Origin: Gentiana macrophylla
Lineage: Eukaryota > Streptophyta > Magnoliopsida > Gentianales > Gentianaceae
Reading direction: 5' to 3'
DNA length: 64,000 bases
Assembly (NCBI GenBank): GCA_026214975.1
Contig: CM047806.1
Coordinates: 96,123,811 to 96,187,810 of the forward strand
In this document: positions 1-10,638 of the stretch, one piece after another
Layout: the number at the start of each line of letters is the position of its first letter
How positions within the stretch are numbered: position 1 is the first letter of the stretch
Position numbers and translations under genes: made by a program
The notes under the pieces: model-generated
What the model saw: the letters and a program-made list of their open reading frames with translations, nothing else
What the model was told of the DNA's origin: nothing
The model's database searches: none

Positions 1-360
1 TGGATTCCCGTTGCCTTGCCGTTGTTTTAATTACTTGATAAACCAATTCGTTCGTCATCAACTTTGTTTGTTGAGTTTAGTTATTTTAGGAACCCTAGTT
101 GTTAATTGTTATTTTCTGCAAATTTACTGTTCATCGTTTTATTACTATTCATCGAAGTTACTGTTCATCGTCATTTTTACTATTCATAATTAGTATAAAT
201 CTTAGTTTTAGTTAATAGTCGTGACATAATCGATAGAATAATTGTTCCTTGATCCGATAAACATTCCACTCCCTTAGGACGACCCGTTAACATCCTATAC
301 TACGATCCTTATACTTGGGGTGTTTCGGTTATAAATTGTAAAACTCGTTTTTACCGAACA
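1..360 (+). repeat. 3' part of a gypsy-type LTR (fragment)
   Basis: The stretch around 240-345 (ATACTACGATCC followed by ACTTGGGGT) matches the wording and order of the end of the solo LTR at 53690-53800 in this window (ATACTACGATCCCTGCACTTGGGGT). The segment before it has short repeats of TTCATCG. I read it as the end of a related LTR cut by the window edge. No protein is supported here. The family (Athila/Tat-like) is inferred from general familiarity only. Confidence 0.4.
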
Positions 361-544
361 TTAACCTTAATCCAACCCTCAACAAGAGGTTCCCAAGCAA
401 TCCAATGAGGCTCCTTCACAATAAGTTAACACTTATTAGAACAACCAATGTCAATATATCCTTAAGAACAACCAAAAGAAAATGGATTTTAAAGAAGACA
501 GTACTTAAATCAACAACTTTAAGCGAATTAGATAATGTTCAAAT

Positions 545-1150
545 TTAATCAGAATGGACTTTAAGGAGACGAGTCACCTCATTTTGATGAAACAAGAGTA
601 TACACTCTACATTAGGCATAAAACTACCAATCCTCCAAGTAAAGGCTGGTCCAGAGTAGCCCAAATCAATCAAGCTACAATTGCTATCATTGGAATTGAA
701 GTTAGCAATCCTAGAAAGATTATTCCAAAGATCATCTTGTTCGTCTTTCTCAGAGATGTGTGCATGAATAACATTAGGATATGCTACATAACAGTTAATA
801 TCCAGCAAATCCGAATTCCAAATGATCCAAATATCTTCAGAAGGAGATTGTATGCAACCTGTATAACCAATCTTGGCAATGACTTTAAGGGCTTTCTCGG
901 CCTTGACTTTGGTTTCAAAAAGGACTACCACATCAGGTCTGTGATTAACAAGCAGCTCTTTGATGTGTCTCCTAAATTCTTTAGAGCCAACACCTCTACA
1001 ATTCCAAATAAGAATCTTCATGATACCAGTGTGAGGAGAGGGGATCTTCTCAAAAGAATAAAAATTACTATGAATCATTTTTTCCAAGATTTCCAACTTG
1101 GGATCCTTCAGGCCTATTGACGATAGACTAACATTCCATATATGCATCAT
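545..1150 (-). pseudogene. LINE endonuclease domain fragment
   Basis: The reading frame contains MKILIWNCRGVGSKEFRR, the standard start of the apurinic-type endonuclease of plant LINE (L1-like) elements. It is followed by RPDVVVLFETKV (the catalytic Glu region) and ends with DLGYSGPAFTW, which belongs to the C-terminal half of the same domain. The middle of the domain is short, so an internal deletion is likely, and no reverse transcriptase follows toward position 1. The endonuclease nicks target DNA to prime LINE insertion. This copy is a dead fragment. The frame upstream of the Met at about 1021 is probably not part of the domain. Confidence 0.75.
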
Positions 1151-2117
1151 CTACTTCCATTCTATGGCTATTGAGCAGTCCTTCACCATGTGTACATATT
1201 CCAACATCACACAAGACTCCACCTCTCCAACAAGACGTATATCTGAGTTTAGTTTGTTCTTGTGCCATAAAATTCTCGGCATTAATTCTCTTCAATAAGG
1301 ATGTCTGGACAATTTTTATTAAAACTCTCTCGTTGCTTTGTTTGAAGTTTAGAAGTGACTTGTCCCCACTCTTGCTATTGAAAAATGTTAATAAACGATT
1401 CTTGTTGGCGTGTTACTAGCTGGAAAATTCTTGGCCTAGCTAGAAAAGCTAACCTAAAAGGCAACCCTATATTATTATAATAAGAAAAATTACTGAATAG
1501 GAAAAAAGATTCCTTGTTGTTTTTATTTTATTACCCTTGTTATGTGGGTATTTTAGGAATGGAAAATGATTAATACACTGAAATTATCCACGCAAATGCA
1601 CCGAAAGTGTTATATGTATGGACCATGTTTTACTGTTTTTTTTTAAGATGGGGAGAAATTTTCGGTACTAATTTCTGTGAATTTTTCTGTACCTTAATCA
1701 TCTTCCGGTAGGAATTTGATGAAGAACCTTTTAGTCAAAATTAATTAGCTATGCAATGATCTCGTTTTTCCTTCAGTTTTGTTATGAATTGCAAACCCCC
1801 TCGTTTTTCTGCTACCTTTTATTAATTTCAAACCCACTCGATTCTTCTTCCGGTTTTGATTCATCGCAAATCCAGTCATTTGTTATTTTACTTTTTTTAA
1901 TTAATTGCAAACCCTAAAAAATTACCGTTATTTGCATGCAACAACTACATCTCAGGGACGAGTAACTACGTACATAATATCATTCAAACAAGCAATCAAA
2001 ACGGACTGATAATATTATAAATAATTTCAAGTTCATAACAAAATTTTACAACATAATATTATTAAAGAAAATACAAATTTGTAGATAAAGTGGGATTTGG
2101 ATGGGGGTGGGATTTGA
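1151..2117. other. AT-rich spacer, no gene seen
   Basis: I see no coding frame with recognisable content, no paired termini and no clear repeat here. The region is AT-rich with homopolymer runs. Confidence 0.5.
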
Positions 2118-2504
2118 TCACATGCTATGGTCCGAGAACTCTATAACATGCTCTCTCATTGGAAAAGTTTGTGGTCGAACCCCAACTCCAATTGAGGCCA
2201 AAGAAACATTATTGTACCCCGGCCATGGCATCATGCGATAGTGCACGAATGCACATGCACATCGCACTGCAATTTTGTAAGCATCATTGCAAAGTCGTAT
2301 CAGATCGTTGATTTTCTTTTTGACTGTTTTGATGTTGTCATTGATATACGCCACTTCAATATACATGGAATCCGTCTCCTGTGTCATCCATATTTTCAGT
2401 TGATCAATTTCATAATGGCATTCATGTCTTCGGGCGTCCAATTCTCTTTCCAATTCTTCAACCTGGTTTCTTAAATCTGCAATCTCGTTAGTATGCTTGT
2501 CCAT
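2118..2504 (-). CDS. 128-aa coiled-coil protein of unknown function
   Basis: This frame is open and uninterrupted from the ATG at 2504 to the stop at 2118. Residues 1-35 or so are charged with heptad-like spacing (EIADLRNQVEELERELDARR), and a second amphipathic stretch follows (NDNIKTVKKKINDLIRL). The C-terminal third is not obviously structured. There is no signal peptide or membrane segment. A TATA-like box lies 63-71 bases upstream of the ATG, which supports this start. I do not recognise the family. Its position just beyond the 3' end of the decayed DUF1985/Ulp1 gene on the same strand may mean it belongs to the same mobile cargo, but that is inference. It could also be a chance ORF, although 128 codons with heptads make that less likely. 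Confidence 0.45.
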   Translation of the reverse strand: MDKHTNEIADLRNQVEELERELDARRHECHYEIDQLKIWMTQETDSMYIEVAYINDNIKTVKKKINDLIRLCNDAYKIAVRCACAFVHYRMMPWPGYNNVSLASIGVGVRPQTFPMREHVIEFSDHSM

Positions 2505-2566
2505 TTTCTTCTTCTACTTTTCTGTTTTTATTTGTAATATGAATTGTACACTTGTGGTTATACTAC

Positions 2567-2575
2567 TATTTATAG
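2567..2575 (-). promoter_or_regulatory. TATA-like box of the 128-aa ORF
   Basis: The minus strand reads CTATAAATAG, 63-71 bases before the ATG at 2504. The same segment (about 25 bases, TACTACTATTTATAGGCCCA and on) recurs at 2751-2777, so there are two candidate TATA boxes about 190 bases apart. Confidence 0.45.
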
Positions 2576-2609
2576 GCCCATTTTATCTTTTTTTAAAGGT
2601 GGTGGCGTC

Positions 2610-2750
2610 TCTTCGATTTACCCTACCAATAGACCCTTCAGATTCGTATCTGTATCTCTTCGATTTACCCTACCATGAGACCCTCATTCGTATCTGTATC
2701 TCTTCGATTTACACTACCATGAGACCCTTCACATTCGTATCTCTTTGATA
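2610..2750. repeat. Three tandem ~48-bp units between duplicated TATA segments
   Basis: Each unit contains CTTCGATTTACCCTACCA, then GAGACCCT or a close variant, then ATTCGTATCT. Copies start near 2613, 2657 and 2702 and differ by a few bases. They sit between the two copies of the TATA segment upstream of the 128-aa ORF. Confidence 0.7.
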
Positions 2751-2969
2751 TACTACTATTTATAGGCCCATTTTATCATTTTTTAATAGTTTAATTCCAA
2801 TTCTTACCCGCAACAATCTCAAACATGTCTCATTGACCAAAACAATCTTGAACTTGTGTAACGTTATATCAAACTTGTGTCGAAACAATCTTGAACTTGT
2901 GTAAAGTTAAAATTAAGAAATGAATTCATTATGTTAAGGGTCAATGACAAATCATCATATTCACTTATT

Positions 2970-3460
2970 AGCTTCTTCATTTCAAGGGGAAAATATTCTA
3001 ACGACCCTAATGATGTTATAAGCAAACTAATGAATCAACCCCTAGTTCTCAACATGGAGAGAATTACTTCTTTATTTCAACGGAAAATATTCTAACGAAT
3101 ACTGTTATAAGAAACTAATGAATCAAACCCTAGTTCACAACATGGGAGAGAATTACAATTACAACTACAATACATAATAATAAGAATGAAACTTGTAATG
3201 AAACCAAATGAAACCGTATTTCCTCCTTCAAAACATTCTTCTTCAACCCCAAATAACAATTGCCAATACAATACATAATATAGTAATACTAAAGGAAGGG
3301 TGATTTAGTTATATAACAATTACACCCTTTCAAACAAACTTCTTCAAAAGAACAATTACACACTATACTTCTCCTTCAAACCATGGTTCTCCTTTCAAAC
3401 ACCCTTATTCAAAAGAACAATTACACATTTTACTTCTCCTTCAAACCGTTCTTCTTTTAA
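2970..3460. repeat. Two pairs of tandem ~75-95-bp duplications
   Basis: A unit with GAAAATATTCTAACGA, ACTAATGAATCAA and GAGAGAATTAC occurs at about 2978-3067 and again at about 3070-3155. A second unit with AAAAGAACAATTACACA and TACTTCTCCTTCAAACC occurs at about 3350-3400 and 3410-3450. They lie in the 3' flank of the Ulp1 gene. Confidence 0.6.
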
Positions 3461-3531
3461 AAAAAATGAGTTAAATTGTTTATAATGACATCTTAGTTTA
3501 TGGTTTTCATAACCAAAACCCCCATAGACGG

Positions 3532-4279
3532 TTAACATCTATGGCTGAAAGGCCCATGAAAGAAATTCCCAACCAACATCTTTCTCCAATCTGGAATATG
3601 CTCCTTCCCAATCAATGATATATTCACTCTTCCCAGCATGAACTCCACGTATTTAAGAACGAACATGCCACAATCAATCCTACCAAATTACAAGATAATA
3701 AGTTAGTCACAAAATCGAAAACCTTAATAATCTCTATATATATTGCATAAATATAAATTATCAAACATACCCATTCTCTTGAGTGGGACACTTCGCGCTC
3801 AATACCGCTAGCTTTTTCTCAGAATACTTCTCATAGCCTTTTACAAGCTTCTACATTAAAAGCGGTATGACAACTTGCATAGGCATGACACACCTTGCAA
3901 GAATAACTTTTCTGATATGCCCCAGAAGGCTGTCATACATGAAAATTATCCTCGCACTCAGATCAATTTTCAAAAGAAACCAATGATCTCTCTCTATCAT
4001 CGGCACATACAATGTCTTGCAACCTTCCCATGGTGTGCTACATTCCGGAGCTGTCCCGTTCACAATATGCCTAAATATTGAATTAAATTCTGATTCTCTT
4101 GAGCGTTTCATGTTTAGTGTGTGGAAGTTTTTGACATATGTTGCAAATTGAGTATCAAGGACACAGGCATCTTGGTCAAACAGATTCGGGTACTTTAAGC
4201 ATCGCCGGCGAATTTCACACAATGAACTATCCAACACCTGAATATAAATACCACTACTTAACAAAAGCATACATTTCAA
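3532..4279 (-). pseudogene. Ulp1 protease catalytic exons
   Basis: The exon down to 3771 contains VPMIERDHWFLLKIDL, with the catalytic His at 3983-3985, then FMYDSL with the catalytic Asp, and ends with PTQENG, the Gln region. A donor GG/GTATG at 3771 and an acceptor at 3680 join it in phase to the last exon (3532-3679), which begins IDCGMFVLKYVEFM with the catalytic Cys, and ends in TAA at 3532. The whole His-Asp-Gln-Cys set is therefore encoded, but a TAG at 3851-3853 lies between Asp and Gln. Between YDSL and QENG the spacing is about 50 residues, normal for the family, so no extra intron is needed there. Confidence 0.7.
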
Positions 4280-4879
4280 TCTAAACTGCTGTGTTATTGT
4301 AAAATCTAAAGCATATACTACTTACGTTGCTTGGAAAGCTTTGGATGTTCGCAATTCCTTTCAAAATACCTACTTCGATATCAGCGTCAACCAACTTCAC
4401 ACGTGCACTGTGTAAATCAAAAGGAAAAAACAAATTAATCATCAAAATAGGGTTTACAAATTAGGGTTTAAACGCCCCTTACTTTAACCGTATGACATTG
4501 ATACATGTCTTCACATGAAGCCATAAACTTGTCAACACGCTTCATCATCACGGTATCCATTTTTTGGAACGGATCATAATCATTAAACTTCTTCACTTTC
4601 CTTTTTTTTGGTAGTTTGATAGGAGGGCTGCCACAAGCTCTTCTTTTCTTCGGCATCAGCTGTAGATCGAAACTTACGACTTCATAAAACATCCAATGAC
4701 GTAATTACTTTAGATTACACATATATGCCTACTGACATAAACTCAAATTAATAATTTTTGTAAAACTACCTTTTACACCTTTTTTCCTGCCCTCTTCTTC
4801 CAAATCGTCCCGATCGTCTTCGTCTTCGATTTCCAAAACATCCCTTTTACTCACCTCGCCTGTCTCTTCTCCTAAGGCA

Positions 4880-5760
4880 TTACCTAGTCATAATTTCAAG
4901 AAACAAAATTTTATGAATAAATTAATTCTCTCACCAAAACAAACACATATAGGACAAATTTAACATTATACATTCGCCGTTTGGGTTTCCCTCAACACTT
5001 TGGCCTACACTCGCAGCAGGTTCCTCCACGACGTTCACATCTTCATCACCTTTCCCCCCTCGTTTATAATAGCTGGTTCTTCTTCCTCTCTTATCTCAGC
5101 TTGCTCCTCCTCCATGCCACCTTCCATACCATCGTTTACGATTTCATCAGCTTCCTCCTCCATCTCTTCAACTACGGAATTTCCTAATCATAATTTCAAG
5201 AAACTAAATGTTATGAACTAATTAATTCTCTCACCAAAACAAACACATATAGGACAAATTTAACATTATAAACTAATTCTCTCACCAATCTCACCAAAAC
5301 ACATAAAAGACAGATTAATTACCTTCGCCGTTTGGGTTTCCCTCACCTTCCTCCCTTATATCATCTTGCTCCTCCTCTATGCCACCATTTACATCATAAT
5401 TTCAAGAAATAAAATGTTATGAACTAATTCTCTCATCAAAATACATAATGAACAAATCAAAAGGACAAGATTCACAATATACCTTCACCGTTTCGGGTTT
5501 CCTCGACCGTTTCCTCAACCGGGGCATTAGGTTCATCCCCTACCTCCTTCTCTTCAACTACGGCCGTTTCCTCAACCGGGGCATTAGGTTCATCCCTACA
5601 TCCTTCTCTTCAACTACGGCATTTCCTAATCATAATTTCGAGAAATAAAATGTTATAAAGTAATTCTCTCCTTTATAAACAACATAAAGGACAAATTTAA
5701 CTTCATACCTTTGCCGTTTCGGGATGCCTCCACAGTTTCATCTTCCACTTCATTCAACTC
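4880..5760 (-). repeat. Tandemly amplified exon-intron units of the Ulp1-like gene
   Basis: On the plus strand the phrase CATAATTTCAAGAAA, then ATGTTATGAA, then TTCTCTCACC, then ACAAATTTAACATTATA and CGCCGTTTGGGTTTCCCTC recurs near 4890, 5187, 5270, 5395 and 5630 with small changes. Each unit carries one intron plus a short exon encoding Glu-rich sequence (for example EEKEVGDEPNAPVEET on the minus strand). Repeated unequal exchange of a whole exon-intron module is the simplest explanation. Confidence 0.65.
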
Positions 5761-6392
5761 TTCATTACCTTCCATTTCACTTGCATGTATACCATCATTT
5801 TTGCATTTTTCACATGCACAAGACGAACCTCCATCAATTTAACTTTACGCTGGAGCGTATCCACTAAAACGCACATTATTTTGTTCTCTTCAGCAACTTT
5901 TATCAACTCTTCGCGCATTCTTTTTTTCTCTTCACTCACAGCAATTTCTACCAATTCTTTTAACTATTCATAATCGATGTTACCCATTGATTGCTCAGGT
6001 GCATTGTCATAAGTAGTTTCATCATCTTCAACTTCATCTTCCCGGGGCATCAAAAAATAAGCTTTTTCCTTTTCAGCTTCGGATGGAACCAACTTTCGAA
6101 CCGCCTTCACCTGCATTATATACTACTCATAAATAATGTGGAGGCTGCATGTACATACCAAACTTATTATACAAATTAAACATCGCTACCTCTCCCGATT
6201 GAAGAAAAAGTTGAATTACTGAAGAACTGACCCTTTTTACCGCTCCCCACTTCATCAACCTTGGGAGAGCATTTTCGTCAAAAATCTCGGTAAACTTCCT
6301 TAAAGAAGGAATAGCTTCAAGTTCCCAAACCTATTATGCATTTACATTCAAGTGATGGACCGAACATAATCAAAAAACTTTAACAAGCTATG

Positions 6393-6394
<2 letters not shown>

Positions 6395-6483
<89 letters not shown>
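6395..6483. repeat. (TA)n microsatellite in an intron of the Ulp1-like gene
   Basis: About 44 uninterrupted TA units lie within the intron between exons 6190-6330 and 6519-7195. Confidence 0.95.
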
Positions 6484-6486
<3 letters not shown>

Positions 6487-6518
6487 GAATTAAAACAGTG
6501 GATTTGGCTTATACATAC

Positions 6519-7195
6519 CTTCAAAGCGTACGGAAAACCATATAAAGTATATCCGATCGGGTGATTTTTGAAATAATCCCTCATGTCCCTCCTCCAAACA
6601 TAGACAGTGGCTTCATAAGAAGCGTTTCCCTATGGATACTTATTGAAAACATCCAAATCCTCAACCAACTTAAAGATCCACCAACCCACCGCACGTCTCT
6701 CTTCCGATCCCCACACAACGTACGTCAATATAACGATCAACCCAAGCTTGTAACGGTCATTAGCATCTTCAATGCGATTAAACTTTGCCCACACATCCTT
6801 CCTATACACTTTTGATAAGTTTTTAATATACTTCTTAACTAATCTAGACTCTTTCCCTACCCCTTTATCGACATTGCCACCGTCGCCAACCAAGAGACCA
6901 CTAACCAGCGCAAATTCTTCTACACTAAAGCGTATTTTTTTGGCTCCAACTTTGAACCAAAAAACATTGGCATCTACATTCTATGGACTCGCCAACCTCA
7001 TTAACAACAGATGTATTATCATGTTGGCTTGCATATCCTTCAAATGGATTAAATGTCCAAAACAAGACTGTTCCAACATCGTTAAGCTTTTCATAAACTT
7101 CAATTGTTTTACCAATTGAACATCGGAAACAACTTCACATTTTGCAGACTTTTCTTCTTCGCTAAGTGCATAAATCAACGGCATTTTCAAACTAT
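6519..7195 (-). pseudogene. DUF1985 exon
   Basis: The exon reads CFGHLIHLKDM, IIHLLLMR, then IRFSVEEFALVSGL, DRYKLGLIVILTYVV and LVEDLDVFNKYP, in the order expected for DUF1985 of plant Ulp1-like proteins. It ends with a good donor (TTGAAG/GTATGT on the minus strand). Two TAG codons interrupt it. The one at 6630-6632 falls where relatives have the Trp of the FN-YPWG motif, so it is a TGG-to-TAG change. The acceptor near 7195 gives a phase that does not fit the preceding exon simply, so the 5' border is uncertain. Confidence 0.65.
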
Positions 7196-7599
7196 CTATA
7201 ACCAACAAGATAAGAAATTTCAATTCAGACCAACAACTAATAACACATCACCGGCATTGTTTGAGCTAACAAATGATTAAACACCACAAAATTTAGCTAA
7301 TCGCATCCCAAAATCATACATGCACAACACAAAATTTAACTAATCGCATCCCAAAAGCATACATGCACATACCAATATGCGTGATTTATAACCCACCCAC
7401 AAAATCGTACCTTTTTTAGATTCACTCGAAGGTTCCAGTCGGCTTCTTCAAGTTTATGTTCTTCGTTGACCAGCTTCCGGTGGGAGAATAGGGAATATTG
7501 AAGAAATTTGTTGATCACAAGTTCGACTCTGTGTTGATGCAGTGAATTTGGGAAGAATTGGAGGGTGAATTTGGGAAGCTCGCAAGTGTTAATCAAAGG

Positions 7600-8590
7600 G
7601 GCCAGAATTTGGGGGAATTATGTTAAGAGAATTACGGATTTTGGGATAATATATGTAGTGATAAGATTGAGGTATTTACATCAAAGATATGCTTTATAAG
7701 GTTTTCCTTTTTCATTTTCTTAAATATATATCGTGGGAATTGAAGAACATTATTACAAACCACAAAATTCATAAACTTATTCTTGTCGTTCCCCCGTAAT
7801 TTAAAGCAATGCGACATTATTTCTCCCTCCCTGTGATGAAAAAATTGAAATAAAAAATAAAAAAAGTTCAAGCTTTAGGCAACAGTACGTATTGTTTTCT
7901 AAAATTTTAAGAGAAAAATATATTATTTTCTAAAAGATTAAGAGAAGAAGACAAATATTTGATACAGATAGTTGAGTAGAGCCTCATTTCACTTTCACAT
8001 TCTCACTAATCGCGCATTTATACATCCAGGCTGGTATGAACCTGGGAAAAAAAAAAAAAATTAATATAAATATAAAGCATTTCTGCTGCATTAAAAATAA
8101 GGGGGAATGAGGGAGAAGGACAGAAATATTTCATCAATTGAGTAGAAGGGCGATTTTGAAACTTTTGCATAAGACAAAACTATTTATTCATTATCGAAAT
8201 TCACTTGTGTTCAAATTCATTGTTTAAATTATTCTGCCAAAATTCACCATCCGAAATTCACTAATTTTCAAAATTCATTGTCGAGATTCACCGATTTTCG
8301 GGATTCATCACAAAATTCACTGTCGAAATTCACCGATTTTGGGATTCACCTGGTAGATTCACCGATTTTCGGATTCATTGTTTTCGTCTTATCGCTATAA
8401 AATTATGCGATTGTCTTCTCCCATATAAAAAATATGTAGTTGTCCTGTTACTTAAAAATATTTCAGATTTTGTCCTTATCCCTAATTTTCCATAAAAATA
8501 AATATTAAATGCAAGTATAAAGAATGTTTTGGTGTACGTTGTTCGGCTTTCGTTTTGTGCGTTCAATGGTTGTACCGAAATCGAATTAAA
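7600..8590. other. Spacer with short TTCACCGATTTT repeats
   Basis: No gene is seen. From about 8200 to 8385 the phrase AAATTCACCGATTTT or GGATTCACC occurs at least six times in slightly altered form, an irregular short direct repeat. Confidence 0.5.
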
Positions 8591-8748
8591 AATTTTCGGT
8601 TGATTGAAATTTAAAATGGAAACCGCACCGTCTGTCGTAAGTAATCAAAATGAACCGAATCGAAATATACATTTTGGTTCAGTTCATGTAACGGAGAATT
8701 GATATAAAATTTATCAATTTCATTCAGTTATAAACGGTTTGGTTATAT

Positions 8749-9045
8749 TCGATTTTTAATACGATCAAAAATTGTTCAGACAACATTTCGGTTACATGTA
8801 TTTTTTCTTAAACAGTTATAGTATTTTGGTTATTAAAACTAATTATACACGTTTCGGTAACGATTTTTTATTCAATTTGGCCACCTGTGGGCACAACCTC
8901 CTTGGTTCATTCGATTTTTAATACGATCAAAAATTGTTCGGACAACATTTCGGTTACTTATATTTTTTCATAGACGGTTATAGTATTTTGGTTATTAAAA
9001 CTAATTATACACGTTTCGGTTAAGATTTTTTATTCAATTTGGTTA
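8749..9045. repeat. Two-copy tandem repeat, period about 162 bp
   Basis: The segment starting GATTTTTAATACGATCAAAA at 8751 recurs at 8913 and stays matched through ACAACATTTCGGTTAC and TATAGTATTTTGGTTATTAA to TTTTTTATTCAATTTGG. Between the copies lies CCACCTGTGGGCACAACCTC, and a near copy of that phrase occurs again at about 9249. Confidence 0.85.
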
Positions 9046-9404
9046 ATGGTTCGGTGTTTTCTCCGGTCTGATTTTCGGTTCGCTTACAGATAGATTGTAG
9101 AGTGTTAATTACAATCGAACAAAAAAAATTGTTTTCTATATAACGCTAACCGAAATTTCAGTTTTTACAGAAGAAAAAGAAAAGGCATTTTTGCTGCATC
9201 TACAGGGAAAAAAAATGCCATGTGTCAGCCAAGGAGGGTGGCCACGTGACCACCTGTGGGCACACCCTCCATGGCTCTGTGTACTTAAAGATTGAATGTT
9301 TTTTAAAATTGTTAAAGATGTACGACTACAAAAAAAAAAAACCGATGTGTTTAAAATGCTGTTTGGAATTTGTTTATTGTGGTTGCTCTAAACAGATGGA
9401 CTGC

Positions 9405-9630
9405 AATTACAAGTGTCCACTTTGTGAGCTTAAAACACTTTAGAGTACTTTAAAATTGATTTAGAGTATCATTGAAGTATAGCGCTACAAAAGATCTAGA
9501 TGGTATGATAGAGGGAAATTACAAGTGTCCACTTTGTGACCTTAAAACACTTTAGAGTACTTTAAAATTGATTTAGAGTATCATTGAAGTATAGCGCTAC
9601 AAAAGATCTAAATGGTATGATAGAGGGAAT
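9405..9630. repeat. Near-perfect tandem duplication, period 112 bp
   Basis: AATTACAAGTGTCCACTTTG starts at 9405 and again at 9517. The copies differ at only a few positions (GAGCTT/GACCTT, CTAGATGG/CTAAATGG), so this is a recent duplication. Confidence 0.95.
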
Positions 9631-9661
9631 AATACTCGGCTTAACATTTAAAAAGGTGCTC

Positions 9662-9678
9662 TATAAACATTTAAAAGG
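9662..9678. repeat. SINE target-site duplication, left copy
   Basis: This 17-bp direct repeat is identical to 9904-9920 and brackets the SINE. Confidence 0.9.
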
Positions 9679-9903
9679 GTTTCCAGGACATGGCCTAATG
9701 GTAAGGACTTGGGTGTTATAGTGGATGACCGGACCGGAGCCGGGAGGTTGGAGGTTCGATTCCCCTATCGGACGACTTCTTTCCAGTATCATGGTATAAT
9801 GACAGCCATTGACTCTGAGCCACTAGGTTACCTGATTAATATCTCCACTTATTCCATGGGATAGAGGAGTGGAGACCTTTTCGGTTAAGGTTTAACCGTT
9901 TTT
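9679..9903 (+). mobile_element. tRNA-derived SINE with 17-bp target duplication
   Basis: The 225-bp body has an internal Pol III A box (TGGCCTAATGG, 9691-9701) and B box (GGTTCGATTCC, 9753-9763) at tRNA-like spacing, a tRNA-unrelated 3' part, and ends in a run of T. It is flanked by the identical 17-mer TATAAACATTTAAAAGG at 9662-9678 and 9904-9920. These are the hallmarks of a SINE moved by LINE machinery. SINEs ending in poly(T) are known in plants. The head does not fold as a full tRNA gene, so this is not a tRNA. Confidence 0.9.
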
Positions 9904-10010
9904 TATAAACATTTAAAAGGAAAAAGCTAAATTGTAAAGCCTTTAATTGTTCTTTTGTCAAATTGGAAAGTGTAATTTTAATAGGATAACAGAGAGTATT
10001 CACCGGAGTG

Positions 10011-10520
10011 TGTTAGTAAAGTGACTTAAACTCTATATTTTGGTGGAACCAATCTGAAGACTCAGCTGTGTGATGGACATCTGAGAAGTGTATTCAATTG
10101 CATTGCATCGATGGGGTGGAGTCTGAGCTTCACGGCAGGTGTAAGGTCTTGAGTCTTGAATCTGGCAGGTCCCACATCATTAATTGTGTTATGTGATAGC
10201 TTTACAGTGTCATTAAAAGGAGGACACGTGTAGGGGTATTTATGGTGCATCAGACAAAGATTCCTTGCGGCTAAGGTTTAGGGATTTGTACCTATAAATA
10301 CAGTTGTTGTCACATTGTCTGTGTGTGAAATCTGTAACTCAGTGCATAATAAAATATCTCTTTTTTTCCCGTGGTTTTTTTATCTCTCTCACTTTGAGAG
10401 GGGTTTTCCATGTTAAATCTGTGTTCTTCTTGTTCTCTGTTATCTCCTTTGATTATTTACGTTTGATTGCATCCGTTTCTATTTCTTGCATCTGAAGTTA
10501 TCTCCATCTGTTTTATAACA
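10011..10520 (+). repeat. 5' LTR of the copia element
   Basis: This LTR is 510 bp, from TGTTAGTAAAGTGAC to TTTTATAACA. It contains a TATA box (CTATAAATA, 10292-10300) and a polyadenylation signal (AATAAA, 10348-10353) at normal LTR spacing. The 3' copy lies at 14732-15247. Confidence 0.93.
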
Positions 10521-10522
10521 AG

Positions 10523-10534
10523 TGGTATCAGAGA
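10523..10534 (+). promoter_or_regulatory. Primer binding site (initiator tRNA-Met type)
   Basis: TGGTATCAGAGA follows the 5' LTR after two bases. The canonical plant site is TGGTATCAGAGC, so there is one mismatch. Confidence 0.85.
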
Positions 10535-10638
10535 GAGGTTCTGGAGAAAAACAATCTGTACGATCAGCTTCATCTTCACCAAGACCTTCAGTAAGGTGCT
10601 AGGATCTGTGATAAAGTTGTGATCTTTAGCAAGAAAAG

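Larger units (their letters stand above)
3532..7596 (-). pseudogene. DUF1985 + Ulp1 (C48) cysteine protease gene, decayed
   Basis: This is a minus-strand multi-exon gene. Supported exons are about 7411-7596 (N-terminal), 6519-7195 (DUF1985), 6190-6330, 5769-6110 (coiled coil), several small acidic exons in 4.8-5.75 kb, 4468-4692 (Lys-rich, nuclear-signal-like KKRRACG and LPKKRK), one near 4322-4420, 3771-4270 and 3532-3679 (protease). The protein would be a SUMO-type (Ulp1) cysteine peptidase fused to the plant DUF1985 domain. This architecture is common in plant genomes and is often carried by MULE transposons. Four in-frame TAG codons break it (6981, 6630, 5964 and 3851), yet the catalytic residues remain. 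Whether this is host or transposon cargo is unresolved; no MULE ends were found around it. Confidence 0.7.

Noticed and set aside
554..1120. 188-codon plus-strand frame
   Set aside because: It is the antisense shadow of the LINE endonuclease frame, which has clear family motifs.
3851..4279. Ulp1 protease lacking its catalytic Cys
   Set aside because: The Cys (DCGMF) is in the next exon, 3532-3679, joined in phase by good splice sites.
9690..9765. Possible tRNA gene (A and B boxes)
   Set aside because: The arms do not close into a tRNA acceptor stem, the body continues 140 bases further, and 17-bp direct repeats bracket it, so it is a SINE.
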